A DNA stretch of 12,575 nucleotides from CAYWBI01 sp964456445 (GTDB lineage Bacteria; Calditrichota; Calditrichia; Calditrichales; J004): contig CAYWBI010000112.1 of NCBI GenBank assembly GCA_964456445.1, positions 1-12,575 of the forward strand, in the 5' to 3' direction. Positions 1 through 7,692 of this stretch are shown here, piece by piece. How positions within the stretch are numbered: position 1 is the first letter of the stretch; the number at the start of each line of letters is the position of its first letter. A model generated the notes under the pieces. It worked only from the letters and a program-made list of their open reading frames with translations. It did not search any database and was not told the origin of the DNA. Made by a program: the position numbers and the translations under genes.

Positions 1-1103
1 AAATAAAAATTCTGGTAATTATCAATCATGGTCTTCAATGAAAAACGTGACCTTGCCTCCGACAAAGACGCCAAACCAAACTTATCACGCAATTCTTTAT
101 CTAAAATAAGTCTTTCCAATTCGTCTGCACAGATATTGGCGTCATCCGATGGAAACAAATATCCAGTTTTATTATCCAGAACCAGTTCCGGGTTTCCACC
201 AACATCTGTTGCCACTACCGGTAGCCCAACGGCCATTGCTTCCTGGATTACATTGGAACATCCCTCGCTATAAGATGGCAGAAGAAAAACATCAAATGCA
301 TTAAGCATACCGGCAACATCCACACGTTTTCCCGGCATTTCGACATAGGCGCCCACACCCAATGTATCGATTAATTCCAGGAGGGCGTCACGGTCATTGT
401 GCATGGGCGAATCACCGACAATGATCATTTTAAAATCAATATGTTTATCCTTTAAAATTTTTGCAGCCCGGATCATTAAGGGATGGTTTTTTACCTTCAT
501 GGTCCGTCCCACCGTACCAATAACAACCGTTGTGTTGTCGATTTTAAATTCGGCCCGGACTTTTTTCCGCGCAGCCGTATCGGGTTTAAACTTTTGCATA
601 TCCACGCCATTGAGGATCGGATAAAAACTATTTTCAGGCAGACCCGTGGCGTTTTCCAGTTTACGGGCGAGTATTTCGGAAACAGACAACAGATAATCGC
701 TCCAGCGCCAAAAAACCTGTTGCATCCATTTACGTTTCCCGCTGGCAAAAAATGTACCGTGTTCGCCATGGATCACAAGCGGGCAACGGGCCATTTTCGC
801 CGCAAGCACGCCCTCCACCAGTGTCCCCCAGGAATGGGTATGCACAATATCAATTTTTTCCTTTTTAAGGATTCTTGCAAGTCGGGCGGGCAAACCAAAA
901 TCATTGCCCCGTTTTTTGTTTATCGCGATCAGCGTTGATTTATCTGTATCCAGCGCCAAGGTGTCCCATACCTTATCAAATACAATCAAATATCCTTTAA
1001 AGCATTTATTGTCCATACCGTTCAATAGCTTGACAATCCCCATCTCCTTACCGGCTGGCGACATAAAATTGACTAAATGTGCAATACGTATTTTCTTGTT
1101 CAT
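1..1103 (-). CDS. GT4 family glycosyltransferase (C-terminus cut by window edge)
   Basis: This is a cytoplasmic retaining glycosyltransferase of the GT-B fold (GT4 / glycosyl transferases group 1). It probably adds one sugar from a nucleotide-sugar donor to a lipid-linked repeat unit. My translation gives 367 codons without a stop up to the window edge, so only the extreme C-terminus is missing. The N-terminal acceptor domain has a glycine-containing loop (SPAGKEMG, residues 15-22), HTHSWGT (88-94) and HGEHGT (112-117). The donor domain starts near NGVD (165-168) and contains GTVGR (196-200). The EX7E donor-binding motif is intact (E280 and E288 in SEGCSNVIQEAM), followed by GLPVVATDVGG. The overall pattern resembles the sugar transferases of exosortase-A polysaccharide clusters (TIGR03088-like), which is recalled from family knowledge. 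The ATG lies one base after the TGA of the upstream GT4 gene (TGATATG), so the two are probably translationally coupled. The sugar and acceptor cannot be read from sequence. Confidence 0.93.
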   Translation of the reverse strand, partial: MNKKIRIAHLVNFMSPAGKEMGIVKLLNGMDNKCFKGYLIVFDKVWDTLALDTDKSTLIAINKKRGNDFGLPARLARILKKEKIDIVHTHSWGTLVEGVLAAKMARCPLVIHGEHGTFFASGKRKWMQQVFWRWSDYLLSVSEILARKLENATGLPENSFYPILNGVDMQKFKPDTAARKKVRAEFKIDNTTVVIGTVGRTMKVKNHPLMIRAAKILKDKHIDFKMIIVGDSPMHNDRDALLELIDTLGVGAYVEMPGKRVDVAGMLNAFDVFLLPSYSEGCSNVIQEAMAVGLPVVATDVGGNPELVLDNKTGYLFPSDDANICADELERLILDKELRDKFGLASLSEARSRFSLKTMIDNYQNFY

Positions 1104-1104
1104 A

Positions 1105-2463
1105 TCATACTTCTAAGAGAATTTTTTCGAGCTTGCCGATGTAGTTCTTCATATTAAAAGATTCTATATAAGTCTCGTTTGGGGTAAATTGTGGATTTTT
1201 TAAATGTTCCAGAAGATCGATGATTGCCTGTTCAATTTCCGCTACATCCTGTGAGGCAGCGGTAAAGCCTAAGCGGCCGTCACGAATGACCATGTCGGTT
1301 GCGCTGTCATGCTCGGCCAGGGCCAAAATCGGACGGCGCGTGTACATGTACTCAAGTAGTTTCGCAGGGACCTGCAGGTCGGTAAAGGGCTGGACAATCA
1401 ACAAGGCATCTGCGGCATACATGGTACGAATACTATCATGAAAGGCAATATTACCTTTAAATTCTATGAATCCATCCAAACCGTTTTGCCTGATCAAATC
1501 ATATAAAAATGATAATTCCGTGGCTACAAACCCGATAAATTCAAAACAGATATCGCCTTTTTTTATTTGTCCCTTTTCCTTTAGATTCTTAACCGCAATA
1601 AACAACTTTTCAGGGTTACGTTTTTTGTACAAACTGCCCAGGTGAACTACGCGGATGGGTTTGCCCTTTTGCGGTTCTACCTGAAGTCCTTCAAAATCAT
1701 CCGCATCATAACCGTTGTAAAACACATGAAATTTTTCAGGATGGTCATTCGGATATGCGCGAACATATGCCTGGTACATTTTATCTGTTACAAAAAAAAC
1801 CGCATCTGCGGATTTTATAATTTTTTTCTCGAGCTGGCTTTCTAATTGTGCCTTTATCGCTGATCCCTTGTCCCAGCGTGAAAGCGCCCATGGATCACGG
1901 TAATCCAATACAAGCTTAACCCCCGTTTTGCGTTTTATCAGCCATGCCATAATAAACAGTGAGTGTGGCGGTGCAGTGGTTAATATAAGATCAATATTAT
2001 TTTCCTTTATTATCCGTACACCCTCCGCAACTGATGAAAATATCCATCCAATGTGTTTATCAGGGAATTCAAGAATCGAAAAAATCAAACGACGTCCTAT
2101 ATTAACAACTTTAGTAAAGTCCACGGATAACTTTTTAAGCTTTGCCCCCTTTGGTTGCTCCTTAGCCTGAACGGTGCCAATTGTTGGCTTTCTTCGTGAT
2201 GATCTTTTTATTATAGCTTTAAGGGATGTAAATCCAAGCGTCAGATCTTTCATGGCACAGCGATAAATGGGCAGGGGCCTTGGTAACCTTTTTTCCAGGA
2301 AACTGGACTCATTAAACTTATCTTTAAACGCCGTTTCATCAAGTGTAAGAACAGAAAACTTAAAATGTTCCTGATCTATATATTTCAAAATTTTGGTTAC
2401 ACGTTGTGTTCCCACAGTTCTGGCAGGGGGAAAATCCGTGGTTAAAAAAAGTATTTTTTTCAT
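1105..2463 (-). CDS. GT4-like glycosyltransferase
   Basis: This 452-residue protein is a GT-B glycosyltransferase of the GT4/WbuB-like type and is expected to act at the cytoplasmic face on a lipid-linked glycan. The N-terminus (KKILFLTTDFPP, 2-13, then GTQRV) is the usual acceptor-domain start with a short donor loop. TTAPPHS (162-168) and DYRDPW (187-192) are typical of this subfamily. The donor domain contains VHLGSLY (273-279) and the late motif VPAKLLEYMYTRRPIL (365-380), which holds E371. The first Glu of the classical EX7E pair is not obvious, as is common in this branch. Residues about 84-115 form a strongly basic, low-complexity stretch rich in Lys and Arg, absent from typical short members, which could be a linker or membrane-surface contact. 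The gene starts 24 bases after the O-ligase-like gene stop, with an AAGGG stretch upstream. Its stop is one base from the next GT4 gene. Donor and acceptor are unknown. Confidence 0.9.
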   Translation of the reverse strand: MKKILFLTTDFPPARTVGTQRVTKILKYIDQEHFKFSVLTLDETAFKDKFNESSFLEKRLPRPLPIYRCAMKDLTLGFTSLKAIIKRSSRRKPTIGTVQAKEQPKGAKLKKLSVDFTKVVNIGRRLIFSILEFPDKHIGWIFSSVAEGVRIIKENNIDLILTTAPPHSLFIMAWLIKRKTGVKLVLDYRDPWALSRWDKGSAIKAQLESQLEKKIIKSADAVFFVTDKMYQAYVRAYPNDHPEKFHVFYNGYDADDFEGLQVEPQKGKPIRVVHLGSLYKKRNPEKLFIAVKNLKEKGQIKKGDICFEFIGFVATELSFLYDLIRQNGLDGFIEFKGNIAFHDSIRTMYAADALLIVQPFTDLQVPAKLLEYMYTRRPILALAEHDSATDMVIRDGRLGFTAASQDVAEIEQAIIDLLEHLKNPQFTPNETYIESFNMKNYIGKLEKILLEV

Positions 2464-2487
2464 TGTAAATTCGGAATGCCCTTAAAA

Positions 2488-3795
2488 TTATTTCCATTCT
2501 AAAGTGGCGTTATCAACATTGCCTATCGTTTCATCACTGGATAATATTTCATCATTCTGAAGATTTTGTAAAACAACCACAAAGGCCGCAAACCAGTAGT
2601 ACCCTTCAGAATAAATCCTGTTATGAAAAATACCCGCCACAAAGATAACGATAATGCCTAACTGCAAGGCCATAGCATCCACATAGTAATGATAGCCCGG
2701 ACTATATCGTGATCGCTTTCGAATGTGACCAAGAATTATAAACATATGAATAGTAAAGCCGAATAAAAGAAAAATTCCTACCGGTCCCCATTCCACAAGG
2801 GTTAGAAAAAATGTACTATGTGCAGTTTTGGCACCTTTTTCTTTCATACGTACAGCCAGTTCCGGAATATAGTCAATGGCCATTTCGTGAAATGCTTTAC
2901 CGCCAGCGCCAATGGGATGGTCTTTCCACATTCGAATAGCGCCGCCCCAAAGATAAATCCGGCTCATGGCAGAACCTTCCTGCTGGTAGGTTTCGATGGT
3001 ATTTTGCCTTTGCCAAAACTGATCATTTGCCAAAAACAGGAACAAAAATACTCCCCCCAGCAAACTCAGCAATACATACCAGCGCAAACGTCCCTTAATC
3101 CAAATTAGGCTTAAGAGACTAATAACCAGAACAGCGACAAATGTTGCACGGGAATTGGCAAGTATAATCAGATTTAACAAAAATGGAATTGAAAGAAGTG
3201 TGATAATTTTCTCCCATTTTCTACCGGTTAAAAAATACAAGCCAAAGAAAGGCAATATTGAAGCCACATGCGCGGATACGGCATTTTCTTCCGTTGCGCT
3301 TGGCGCTATTACACCAAGATAGCGATTGCCGCCGCGCTGATAGGAAATACGCCCGAAATTGGCAACTGAAAACAGCATTGTCCAGATGACTTGTTTAAGC
3401 TCTTCTATATCCCGGATCAGGAACATCATTATGAAAACCTGCAAGGTCAATTTTAAAAAATTATTGGCCCTTTTATAACTTGCCGCAGGCACAATCGCAA
3501 AGAACATACTAATAAAATACATCCAAATGGTAAAGGCAACCAACCACCAGATAAGATTATAATTCGCATTCTTAAGCGGTTTAAGTTTGTTATAATTTAT
3601 AAAAAGACTCAACAAAGTAACCAGGGAAACTACCATGGACCAATGTAAATCCGGCAGGCCCTTGCCCCACCACATATACGGCGGATGATTGTGCCACTCA
3701 AATATATAAAGTGCAATACCCCAATGTGGTTTTTTAAGGGTAAGAACAATACCCGTTGCATAGATCAAAACAAATATAATTGTGGTAGGTGACAT
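2488..3795 (-). CDS. O-antigen ligase / Wzy-like polymerase membrane protein (putative exosortase-associated O-glycosylation ligase)
   Basis: This is a 435-residue polytopic inner-membrane protein of the Wzy/WaaL type, which polymerises undecaprenyl-linked repeat units or transfers glycan to an acceptor on the periplasmic side. Hydrophobic segments fall near residues 3-20, 53-67, 81-103, 115-127, 175-190, 198-213, 216-233, 239-257, 330-358 and 376-391. The family hallmarks are visible: NSRATFVAV (214-222), HPIGAGGKAF (293-302), and AHSTFFLTLVEWGPVGI (325-341), the conserved histidine region of the Wzy_C domain. A large soluble loop about 258-325 would face the periplasm. The N-terminal EWHNHPPYMWWGKG segment recalls the O-glycosylation ligases of exosortase-A systems (TIGR03097-like), from memory only. 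The ATG follows the LarA-like stop by one base (TAATATG), with AGGA close upstream. The last ~20 residues are hydrophilic and acidic. Polymerase and ligase activity cannot be separated by sequence alone. Confidence 0.9.
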   Translation of the reverse strand: MSPTTIIFVLIYATGIVLTLKKPHWGIALYIFEWHNHPPYMWWGKGLPDLHWSMVVSLVTLLSLFINYNKLKPLKNANYNLIWWLVAFTIWMYFISMFFAIVPAASYKRANNFLKLTLQVFIMMFLIRDIEELKQVIWTMLFSVANFGRISYQRGGNRYLGVIAPSATEENAVSAHVASILPFFGLYFLTGRKWEKIITLLSIPFLLNLIILANSRATFVAVLVISLLSLIWIKGRLRWYVLLSLLGGVFLFLFLANDQFWQRQNTIETYQQEGSAMSRIYLWGGAIRMWKDHPIGAGGKAFHEMAIDYIPELAVRMKEKGAKTAHSTFFLTLVEWGPVGIFLLFGFTIHMFIILGHIRKRSRYSPGYHYYVDAMALQLGIIVIFVAGIFHNRIYSEGYYWFAAFVVVLQNLQNDEILSSDETIGNVDNATLEWK

Positions 3796-3796
3796 A

Positions 3797-5014
3797 TTAT
3801 CCTGCTAATTGCATACTTCCATAGGGAAATATGGCGACACGCGGTTTTGGCGGCAATAGCGGCTTTAGGTGTTCGATAAGCCCTTCCCAGTCAGGGCTAA
3901 AAAAATAATCCGCATTAAAAACAATATTAAAATCATCCCGGGATATATTGTCGGAGAACAGCATAAAATTATAGTCTTTGAGCATACGCAATGGACGCGG
4001 TTTGCGGTATAGCATTCCATTGGGCCCAAACAGGCCATGATGTCCCAACCCTTCCGAGCAGGCGGAAAGAAGCACAAAGCAACTGCCCGGCTTCAACAGA
4101 CCTTCTTTCATAGCCTTCATGGGAATAAGGCCATTTTCGGCTTGCAGCAGCTCTGTATCCTTGGGATAAGCAGATGATATGACCAGGTCATAAGGTCCGT
4201 CTGTTTTCGTTTGGCAATAGGCCCGGGCAATTTTAGACGCCTCACGGTGGGCTTCCACAAAATGGCCACAACGTATATCCCGCAGAGAACGATCACCATT
4301 TATGACCACACCGATAAAGAAATCCAGACCGGCCTTTTCCACAAATTGTTCAATAGTTGTGCGAAATTTATTTTGCTCCACCTCACCGAGCTTGCCCATA
4401 AAACCCATCAACACGGATTTATGCGTTTTGGCCAGGGTGTTCATATCGGCCAGCCCCGGGACAAGCATCTTTGCCCCGCCACTAAAACCTGCAAAACTAT
4501 GCGGGGTCAGACCGCTGATCACAATTTTAAAATCCGCTTCAAGATAATGATTATTAAGCTTAATTTCAGTTTTGCCCCATTCCACGTCAATCCCAATGGT
4601 ATCTTCGGGCCGGTGATTGATACAACGGATAGTGTTTACAATTTCATCGCTTAATTTTTTACGAAGATGGGTTTCTGCTAAAGGTTGGTGCGAGCCCAGA
4701 CCAATCAGTATCGTAATGCTGTCCTGAGAAATTCCCGCGGCTGCCAAACGTTGAACAATCAATTTTAAAAGATCATGCAATATTACGGGCCGGGTTAAGT
4801 CATCCACAACGATCACAACTTTTGGCCGATTAACTTCCTTTAATTTTAAGTTGGCTTCTGTGGACAAGGCCTTTAAATGTACATCAATTTCAGCAAGGGA
4901 CAATCGTTTATCCGATGTCATCTCAAAGATGGAGAGATCCCACTCGTCGGGGACGGTAAATCGGCGGGACACATCCCCGTACCAGGCACCCCAAGGTATC
5001 TGAATGTCAGCCAT
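3797..5014 (-). CDS. LarA-like nickel-pincer-nucleotide racemase/epimerase (DUF2088 family)
   Basis: This is a 405-residue homologue of the lactate racemase LarA. LarA enzymes invert a 2-hydroxy-acid (or related) stereocentre by hydride transfer to a nickel-pincer nucleotide bound covalently to lysine. The N-terminal domain carries VVDDLTRP (69-76) and GLGSHQPL (105-112). The catalytic/cofactor block is PHSFAGFSGGAKMLVPG (171-187), followed by LAKTH (194-198). H109, H172, K182 and H198 match H108, H174, K184 and H200 of Lactobacillus plantarum LarA; the spacings H-10-K and K-16-H are identical. The C-terminal domain has AYPKD (282-286), LLQAENG (289-295) and SEGLGHHG (320-327). All cofactor-handling residues therefore appear intact, so an active enzyme is plausible, but the substrate need not be lactate. 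The gene starts 3 bases after the acyl carrier protein stop and ends one base before the O-ligase-like gene. Maturation genes larB, larC and larE are not in the window. Such a gene in a polysaccharide operon is unexpected. Confidence 0.88.
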   Translation of the reverse strand: MADIQIPWGAWYGDVSRRFTVPDEWDLSIFEMTSDKRLSLAEIDVHLKALSTEANLKLKEVNRPKVVIVVDDLTRPVILHDLLKLIVQRLAAAGISQDSITILIGLGSHQPLAETHLRKKLSDEIVNTIRCINHRPEDTIGIDVEWGKTEIKLNNHYLEADFKIVISGLTPHSFAGFSGGAKMLVPGLADMNTLAKTHKSVLMGFMGKLGEVEQNKFRTTIEQFVEKAGLDFFIGVVINGDRSLRDIRCGHFVEAHREASKIARAYCQTKTDGPYDLVISSAYPKDTELLQAENGLIPMKAMKEGLLKPGSCFVLLSACSEGLGHHGLFGPNGMLYRKPRPLRMLKDYNFMLFSDNISRDDFNIVFNADYFFSPDWEGLIEHLKPLLPPKPRVAIFPYGSMQLAG

Positions 5015-5017
5015 CGA

Positions 5018-5254
5018 TTAGCCTTTTTTTGATTTGATAAATTCAACAATGGCGTTTAACGAATCAAAATTTTCCGGATAAAGGTCGTCATCATCAATGG
5101 ATATACCATAGGTCTTTTCCAGAAAATCGATTAATTCCATCATTTTAACGGAATCGATTATTCCGAGCTCTAACAGCGAATCATCAGGTTTAAGACCACC
5201 AAATTCATCTTTTAAACTTTCATCGTACAGAAATTCCAGGATTTGCTCTCTCAT
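5018..5254 (-). CDS. Acyl carrier protein
   Basis: This small acidic protein (78 residues from the chosen start) is an acyl carrier protein, which holds acyl groups as thioesters on a phosphopantetheine arm. The attachment motif ELGIIDSVKMMELI is clear, with the modified serine in DSV (Ser35 here, Ser39 from the upstream ATG). It is preceded by a predicted first helix and followed by the acidic recognition helix, a short IDDDD loop and a final helix ending in a lysine-rich tail. An ATG 12 bases upstream at 5266 is in frame. I prefer the ATG at 5254 because GGAG (5261-5264) lies 6 bases before it, whereas nothing comparable precedes 5266. The gene comes after a 149-base gap and directly before the LarA-like gene (3-base spacing). 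The adenylate-forming ligase upstream in the operon is the obvious loading enzyme. Its sequence departs from housekeeping fatty-acid AcpP, which usually has a DSLD motif, suggesting a dedicated carrier. Confidence 0.92.
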   Translation of the reverse strand: MREQILEFLYDESLKDEFGGLKPDDSLLELGIIDSVKMMELIDFLEKTYGISIDDDDLYPENFDSLNAIVEFIKSKKG

Positions 5255-5260
5255 CGTTCG

Positions 5261-5264
5261 CTCC
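5261..5264 (-). promoter_or_regulatory. Ribosome binding site deciding the acyl carrier protein start
   Basis: On the minus strand the bases read GGAG, then 6 bases, then ATG at 5254. The upstream in-frame ATG at 5266 overlaps this site and lacks its own purine-rich box. This favours the shorter carrier protein (78 rather than 82 residues). Confidence 0.6.
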
Positions 5265-5403
5265 ATTTGTACATGATTATCATTTTGTATTTTGTAAGCT
5301 GTGAACTACAATCAAAAAAACCGCATATTAATTTTTAGTTCCTATTGTGCCCGGGGATTTAATTAAGATGTTCTTTCTGAATTATATAGGGGCGTATTTC
5401 GTA

Positions 5404-6471
5404 TCAGGCGTCGCGGTCACCAACGGTCATAAACCAGCTACGGCCATCATAAACGGTTTTTGCCAGCTCCGGGTTGCTTTCTTCATTTACATAGGCAATT
5501 ACCGCGGATGTTGCATCATCACGAAACTTAAAACCCAGTTGGTTCAATACCGGGATAAAGGGGTTATACTCCTGCAAAATAAAAGAAAAGGAGACGGTTT
5601 GGCGTTTAAATGCCGGACGGACGGTATTGATAAACATGCGAAACAATTGACCGGCAAAACGATCAAAATCATCGATGAGGACATCAATAATATGCACCAC
5701 ATCCTCCTTGCGCGTAAAAAATACCGTTCCTACAAGATTATGTTTATAGTACATGTCAAATTGCTGATATACACGATTGGGGTTATTGGCAAATTTCCAT
5801 TTGATATAGCCCAAACTTCGGTCTCCGACAATAGGGAAGGCATTGACCATGCGTTCGAAAACCCGCTGATGTTTTTCTCCTACATGAACATGGTTATGGA
5901 GCTCACCGGAAAGACCGAGGAAGGTGGAAAAACGATATTTCATGGATAAGGCCAGGTTTACGGGCTTTGATAGCCAGCGCGCCAGGAATTCAGATTTTAC
6001 ATATCCCTTAACAATTCGATTGGCCCGGATGGGCAGGGCAAAGCGCTTCATCCGTGCAATTTTTTTATGTCCCGAACGGAGGTGTATAAGTTCCATGCGT
6101 TCATTGGGGTGCGCATATAAAAATGGTACCACGCCATCATTTACCGCATTTTTTGCGGCCTTGCGTAACTTAAGGGCAATGCCCAATACACGGTATTTTT
6201 TTTCTATTGAAAAGTCGCCACAATTCCAGACGATCATTTCTTTGCCCTGCACGTACACAAGCCGCGGGAAAACCCCGGTAAAACCAACGGGAATATTTTT
6301 TTTGTCGTCCCAAATGATCCAGGCCCGGGCCTTACCGGTTGGGTTTTCTTTATAGATCCAGTTAAACCGTTTATTATAGTCAAAATCGGCCAAGGAACGA
6401 TTGTTGGCAAGAATACCTACCATTATTTCCCGGTCTGTATCCAGGTTAGCTTCTTTTACTTCATATCCCAT
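5404..6471 (-). CDS. GNAT-family acyltransferase of a polysaccharide cluster
   Basis: This protein (355 residues from the chosen start) resembles GNAT acyltransferases found in exopolysaccharide clusters. Such enzymes transfer an acyl group from CoA or a carrier protein to an amine or hydroxyl. The first GNAT-like half has a central strand (VWNCGDFSIEKKYR) followed by RVLGIALKLRKAA, which fits the acyl-CoA pyrophosphate-binding loop (R-x-x-G-x-G/A). The C-terminal half has a second GNAT-like pattern ending in LNQLGFKF. The last residues (SWFMTVGDRDA) are a tail I associate with this group. The frame is open to an ATG at 6546, but that would overlap the upstream GT2 gene by 59 bases. The ATG at 6471 has GGAG 9 bases before it, just after the GT2 stop codon, so I chose it. 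The acceptor is unknown; the sugar chain or an amino sugar in it is likely. A 149-base gap separates this gene from the carrier protein gene. Confidence 0.8.
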   Translation of the reverse strand: MGYEVKEANLDTDREIMVGILANNRSLADFDYNKRFNWIYKENPTGKARAWIIWDDKKNIPVGFTGVFPRLVYVQGKEMIVWNCGDFSIEKKYRVLGIALKLRKAAKNAVNDGVVPFLYAHPNERMELIHLRSGHKKIARMKRFALPIRANRIVKGYVKSEFLARWLSKPVNLALSMKYRFSTFLGLSGELHNHVHVGEKHQRVFERMVNAFPIVGDRSLGYIKWKFANNPNRVYQQFDMYYKHNLVGTVFFTRKEDVVHIIDVLIDDFDRFAGQLFRMFINTVRPAFKRQTVSFSFILQEYNPFIPVLNQLGFKFRDDATSAVIAYVNEESNPELAKTVYDGRSWFMTVGDRDA

Positions 6472-6480
6472 TAATAAGTA

Positions 6481-6484
6481 CTCC
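6481..6484 (-). promoter_or_regulatory. Ribosome binding site deciding the GNAT gene start
   Basis: The minus strand reads TGA (GT2 stop, 6490-6488), CCC, GGAG, then 9 bases, then ATG at 6471. This compact stop-box-start arrangement supports translational coupling. It argues against the in-frame ATGs at 6546 and 6534, which lie inside the GT2 gene and have weak upstream boxes. Confidence 0.55.
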
Positions 6485-6487
6485 GGG

Positions 6488-7645
6488 TCATAGATTTTCT
6501 CGGATGGTCTGCCAGGTCGTATATTTTTTCCCATTGTAATTATCAATAATCCCCATTACGGAGGCTATATTGACCTGAACGAAATAGTAAACAACAGATA
6601 TCGGAAAGAACAGTTTTTGGTTTAATTTTTCCAGAAGGGTTCCAACAATGGCCAATACGTAAAACAGGCATTGGGCCATAAAAAAAAGCTGATAGACAAC
6701 ACCCTGGTCAAGGAGCAGGGTATTTTGAATAAACAAAAGAAGCAAGAAAATTCCGCCGATCCATCTTAAATACTTATGGGAAAAAACCTGAAAGGCGTGA
6801 AAACCTGTTTTAAAAGGATTTAAAACAGCTTTATTTTTCATTAATCCACGCCAGCTTCTATTAACTATCCGTCTTTTGCGCCCAAATTCCTTTTCATAAC
6901 TTTCGGCTGTGTGTTCATAACAAACAGCCCTTGGCTCAAAAACCCCTCGATAACCCTGCAATACAATTTGGAGTGGATTTACAAAATCATTTATATCGTC
7001 TTCGTCGAGTGGCAGGAAAAGTTTTTTGCGTATTGCATAGATGGCGCCATCCCCACCGACAACAGAGCCAAGACGGGATTCATACACCTTCAATTTAATT
7101 TCCATATCCCAGTAGGCATTCTCCTGCTCACCGGCATCGCTTTGGTTCTCTTTATAATATTGGGCGTTGCCCACTACATAACCAACGACGGGTGATAAAA
7201 AATGCTTTACAAGATGGGTCAAGGCATCTTTTTTATAGATGGCATTTGCATCCGAAAATACAATTATCTCTGTATCGATTTGCGGCACAACTTGTGTAAT
7301 GCCATACGTTTTCCCCTTACGTCCATCAATATGTTCTAATGTTATCCGTTTATCCGGAAAATTATTTACGATTTCATCTGTCCGGTCATCAGATGCATCT
7401 GAAATGACAACAATTGAAAACTTCCCTGCCGGATAATCAAGACCCAGACAATTGTCGAGTTTTTCCCTTATAATTTCTTCTTCGTTATAGGCAGATATTA
7501 CCATCGTAAGGTTCGGCAAATTATTGTTCGCCGGGAGTGGTTTATCTTTCAATAGACGACCTATAATAATATTAAACAGCAGATATCCAACATAGATGTA
7601 AAGGATAAGAGCAAGGGTTATCCAAAAACTGATTTCTAAACCCAT
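6488..7645 (-). CDS. Membrane-anchored GT2 family glycosyltransferase
   Basis: This 385-residue protein is an inverting GT-A glycosyltransferase with an N-terminal membrane anchor (about 6-30) and a C-terminal cluster of three hydrophobic segments (about 296-312, 318-337 and 346-368). This layout is typical of cellulose-synthase-like and polysaccharide GT2 enzymes working at the inner membrane. The catalytic domain begins at TMVISAYNEEE (47-57). The nucleotide-binding aspartate lies in ISDASDD (D83). The DxD-type metal site is SDANA (D132, with Asn in the third place). GGDGAIYAIR (197-206) is the acceptor-side motif, and INDF (D220) probably supplies the catalytic base. RKRRIVNRSWRG (256-267) occupies the place of the processive QxxRW motif but is not canonical, so a single-sugar transferase is at least as likely as a processive synthase. 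It follows the phosphoesterase gene after a 47-base gap with only a weak ribosome binding box. The sugar donor cannot be determined. Confidence 0.92.
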   Translation of the reverse strand: MGLEISFWITLALILYIYVGYLLFNIIIGRLLKDKPLPANNNLPNLTMVISAYNEEEIIREKLDNCLGLDYPAGKFSIVVISDASDDRTDEIVNNFPDKRITLEHIDGRKGKTYGITQVVPQIDTEIIVFSDANAIYKKDALTHLVKHFLSPVVGYVVGNAQYYKENQSDAGEQENAYWDMEIKLKVYESRLGSVVGGDGAIYAIRKKLFLPLDEDDINDFVNPLQIVLQGYRGVFEPRAVCYEHTAESYEKEFGRKRRIVNRSWRGLMKNKAVLNPFKTGFHAFQVFSHKYLRWIGGIFLLLLFIQNTLLLDQGVVYQLFFMAQCLFYVLAIVGTLLEKLNQKLFFPISVVYYFVQVNIASVMGIIDNYNGKKYTTWQTIRENL

Positions 7646-7692
7646 AAGTTCAATCGCTTATTCCATGCAGTAATGTATTGTTTGACAAAAGC

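Noticed and set aside
483..938. 151-codon open frame on the plus strand
   Set aside because: It is antisense to the GT4 gene at 1-1103, whose motifs (HGEHGT, EX7E) are intact. No protein family is recognisable in the plus-strand translation.
4211..4654. 147-codon open frame on the plus strand
   Set aside because: It is antisense to the catalytic core of the LarA-like gene and shows no domain; treated as a shadow frame.
5314..5320. Run of seven T on the minus strand as a possible intrinsic terminator after the GNAT gene
   Set aside because: The bases before it (around CCGGGCAC ... ATGCGG) do not form a convincing GC-rich stem, so a terminator cannot be supported.
5347..5949. 200-codon open frame on the plus strand
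   Set aside because: It lies almost wholly antisense to the GNAT gene, has no recognisable domain, and its composition looks like a complement of coding sequence. The minus-strand gene has clear family features.
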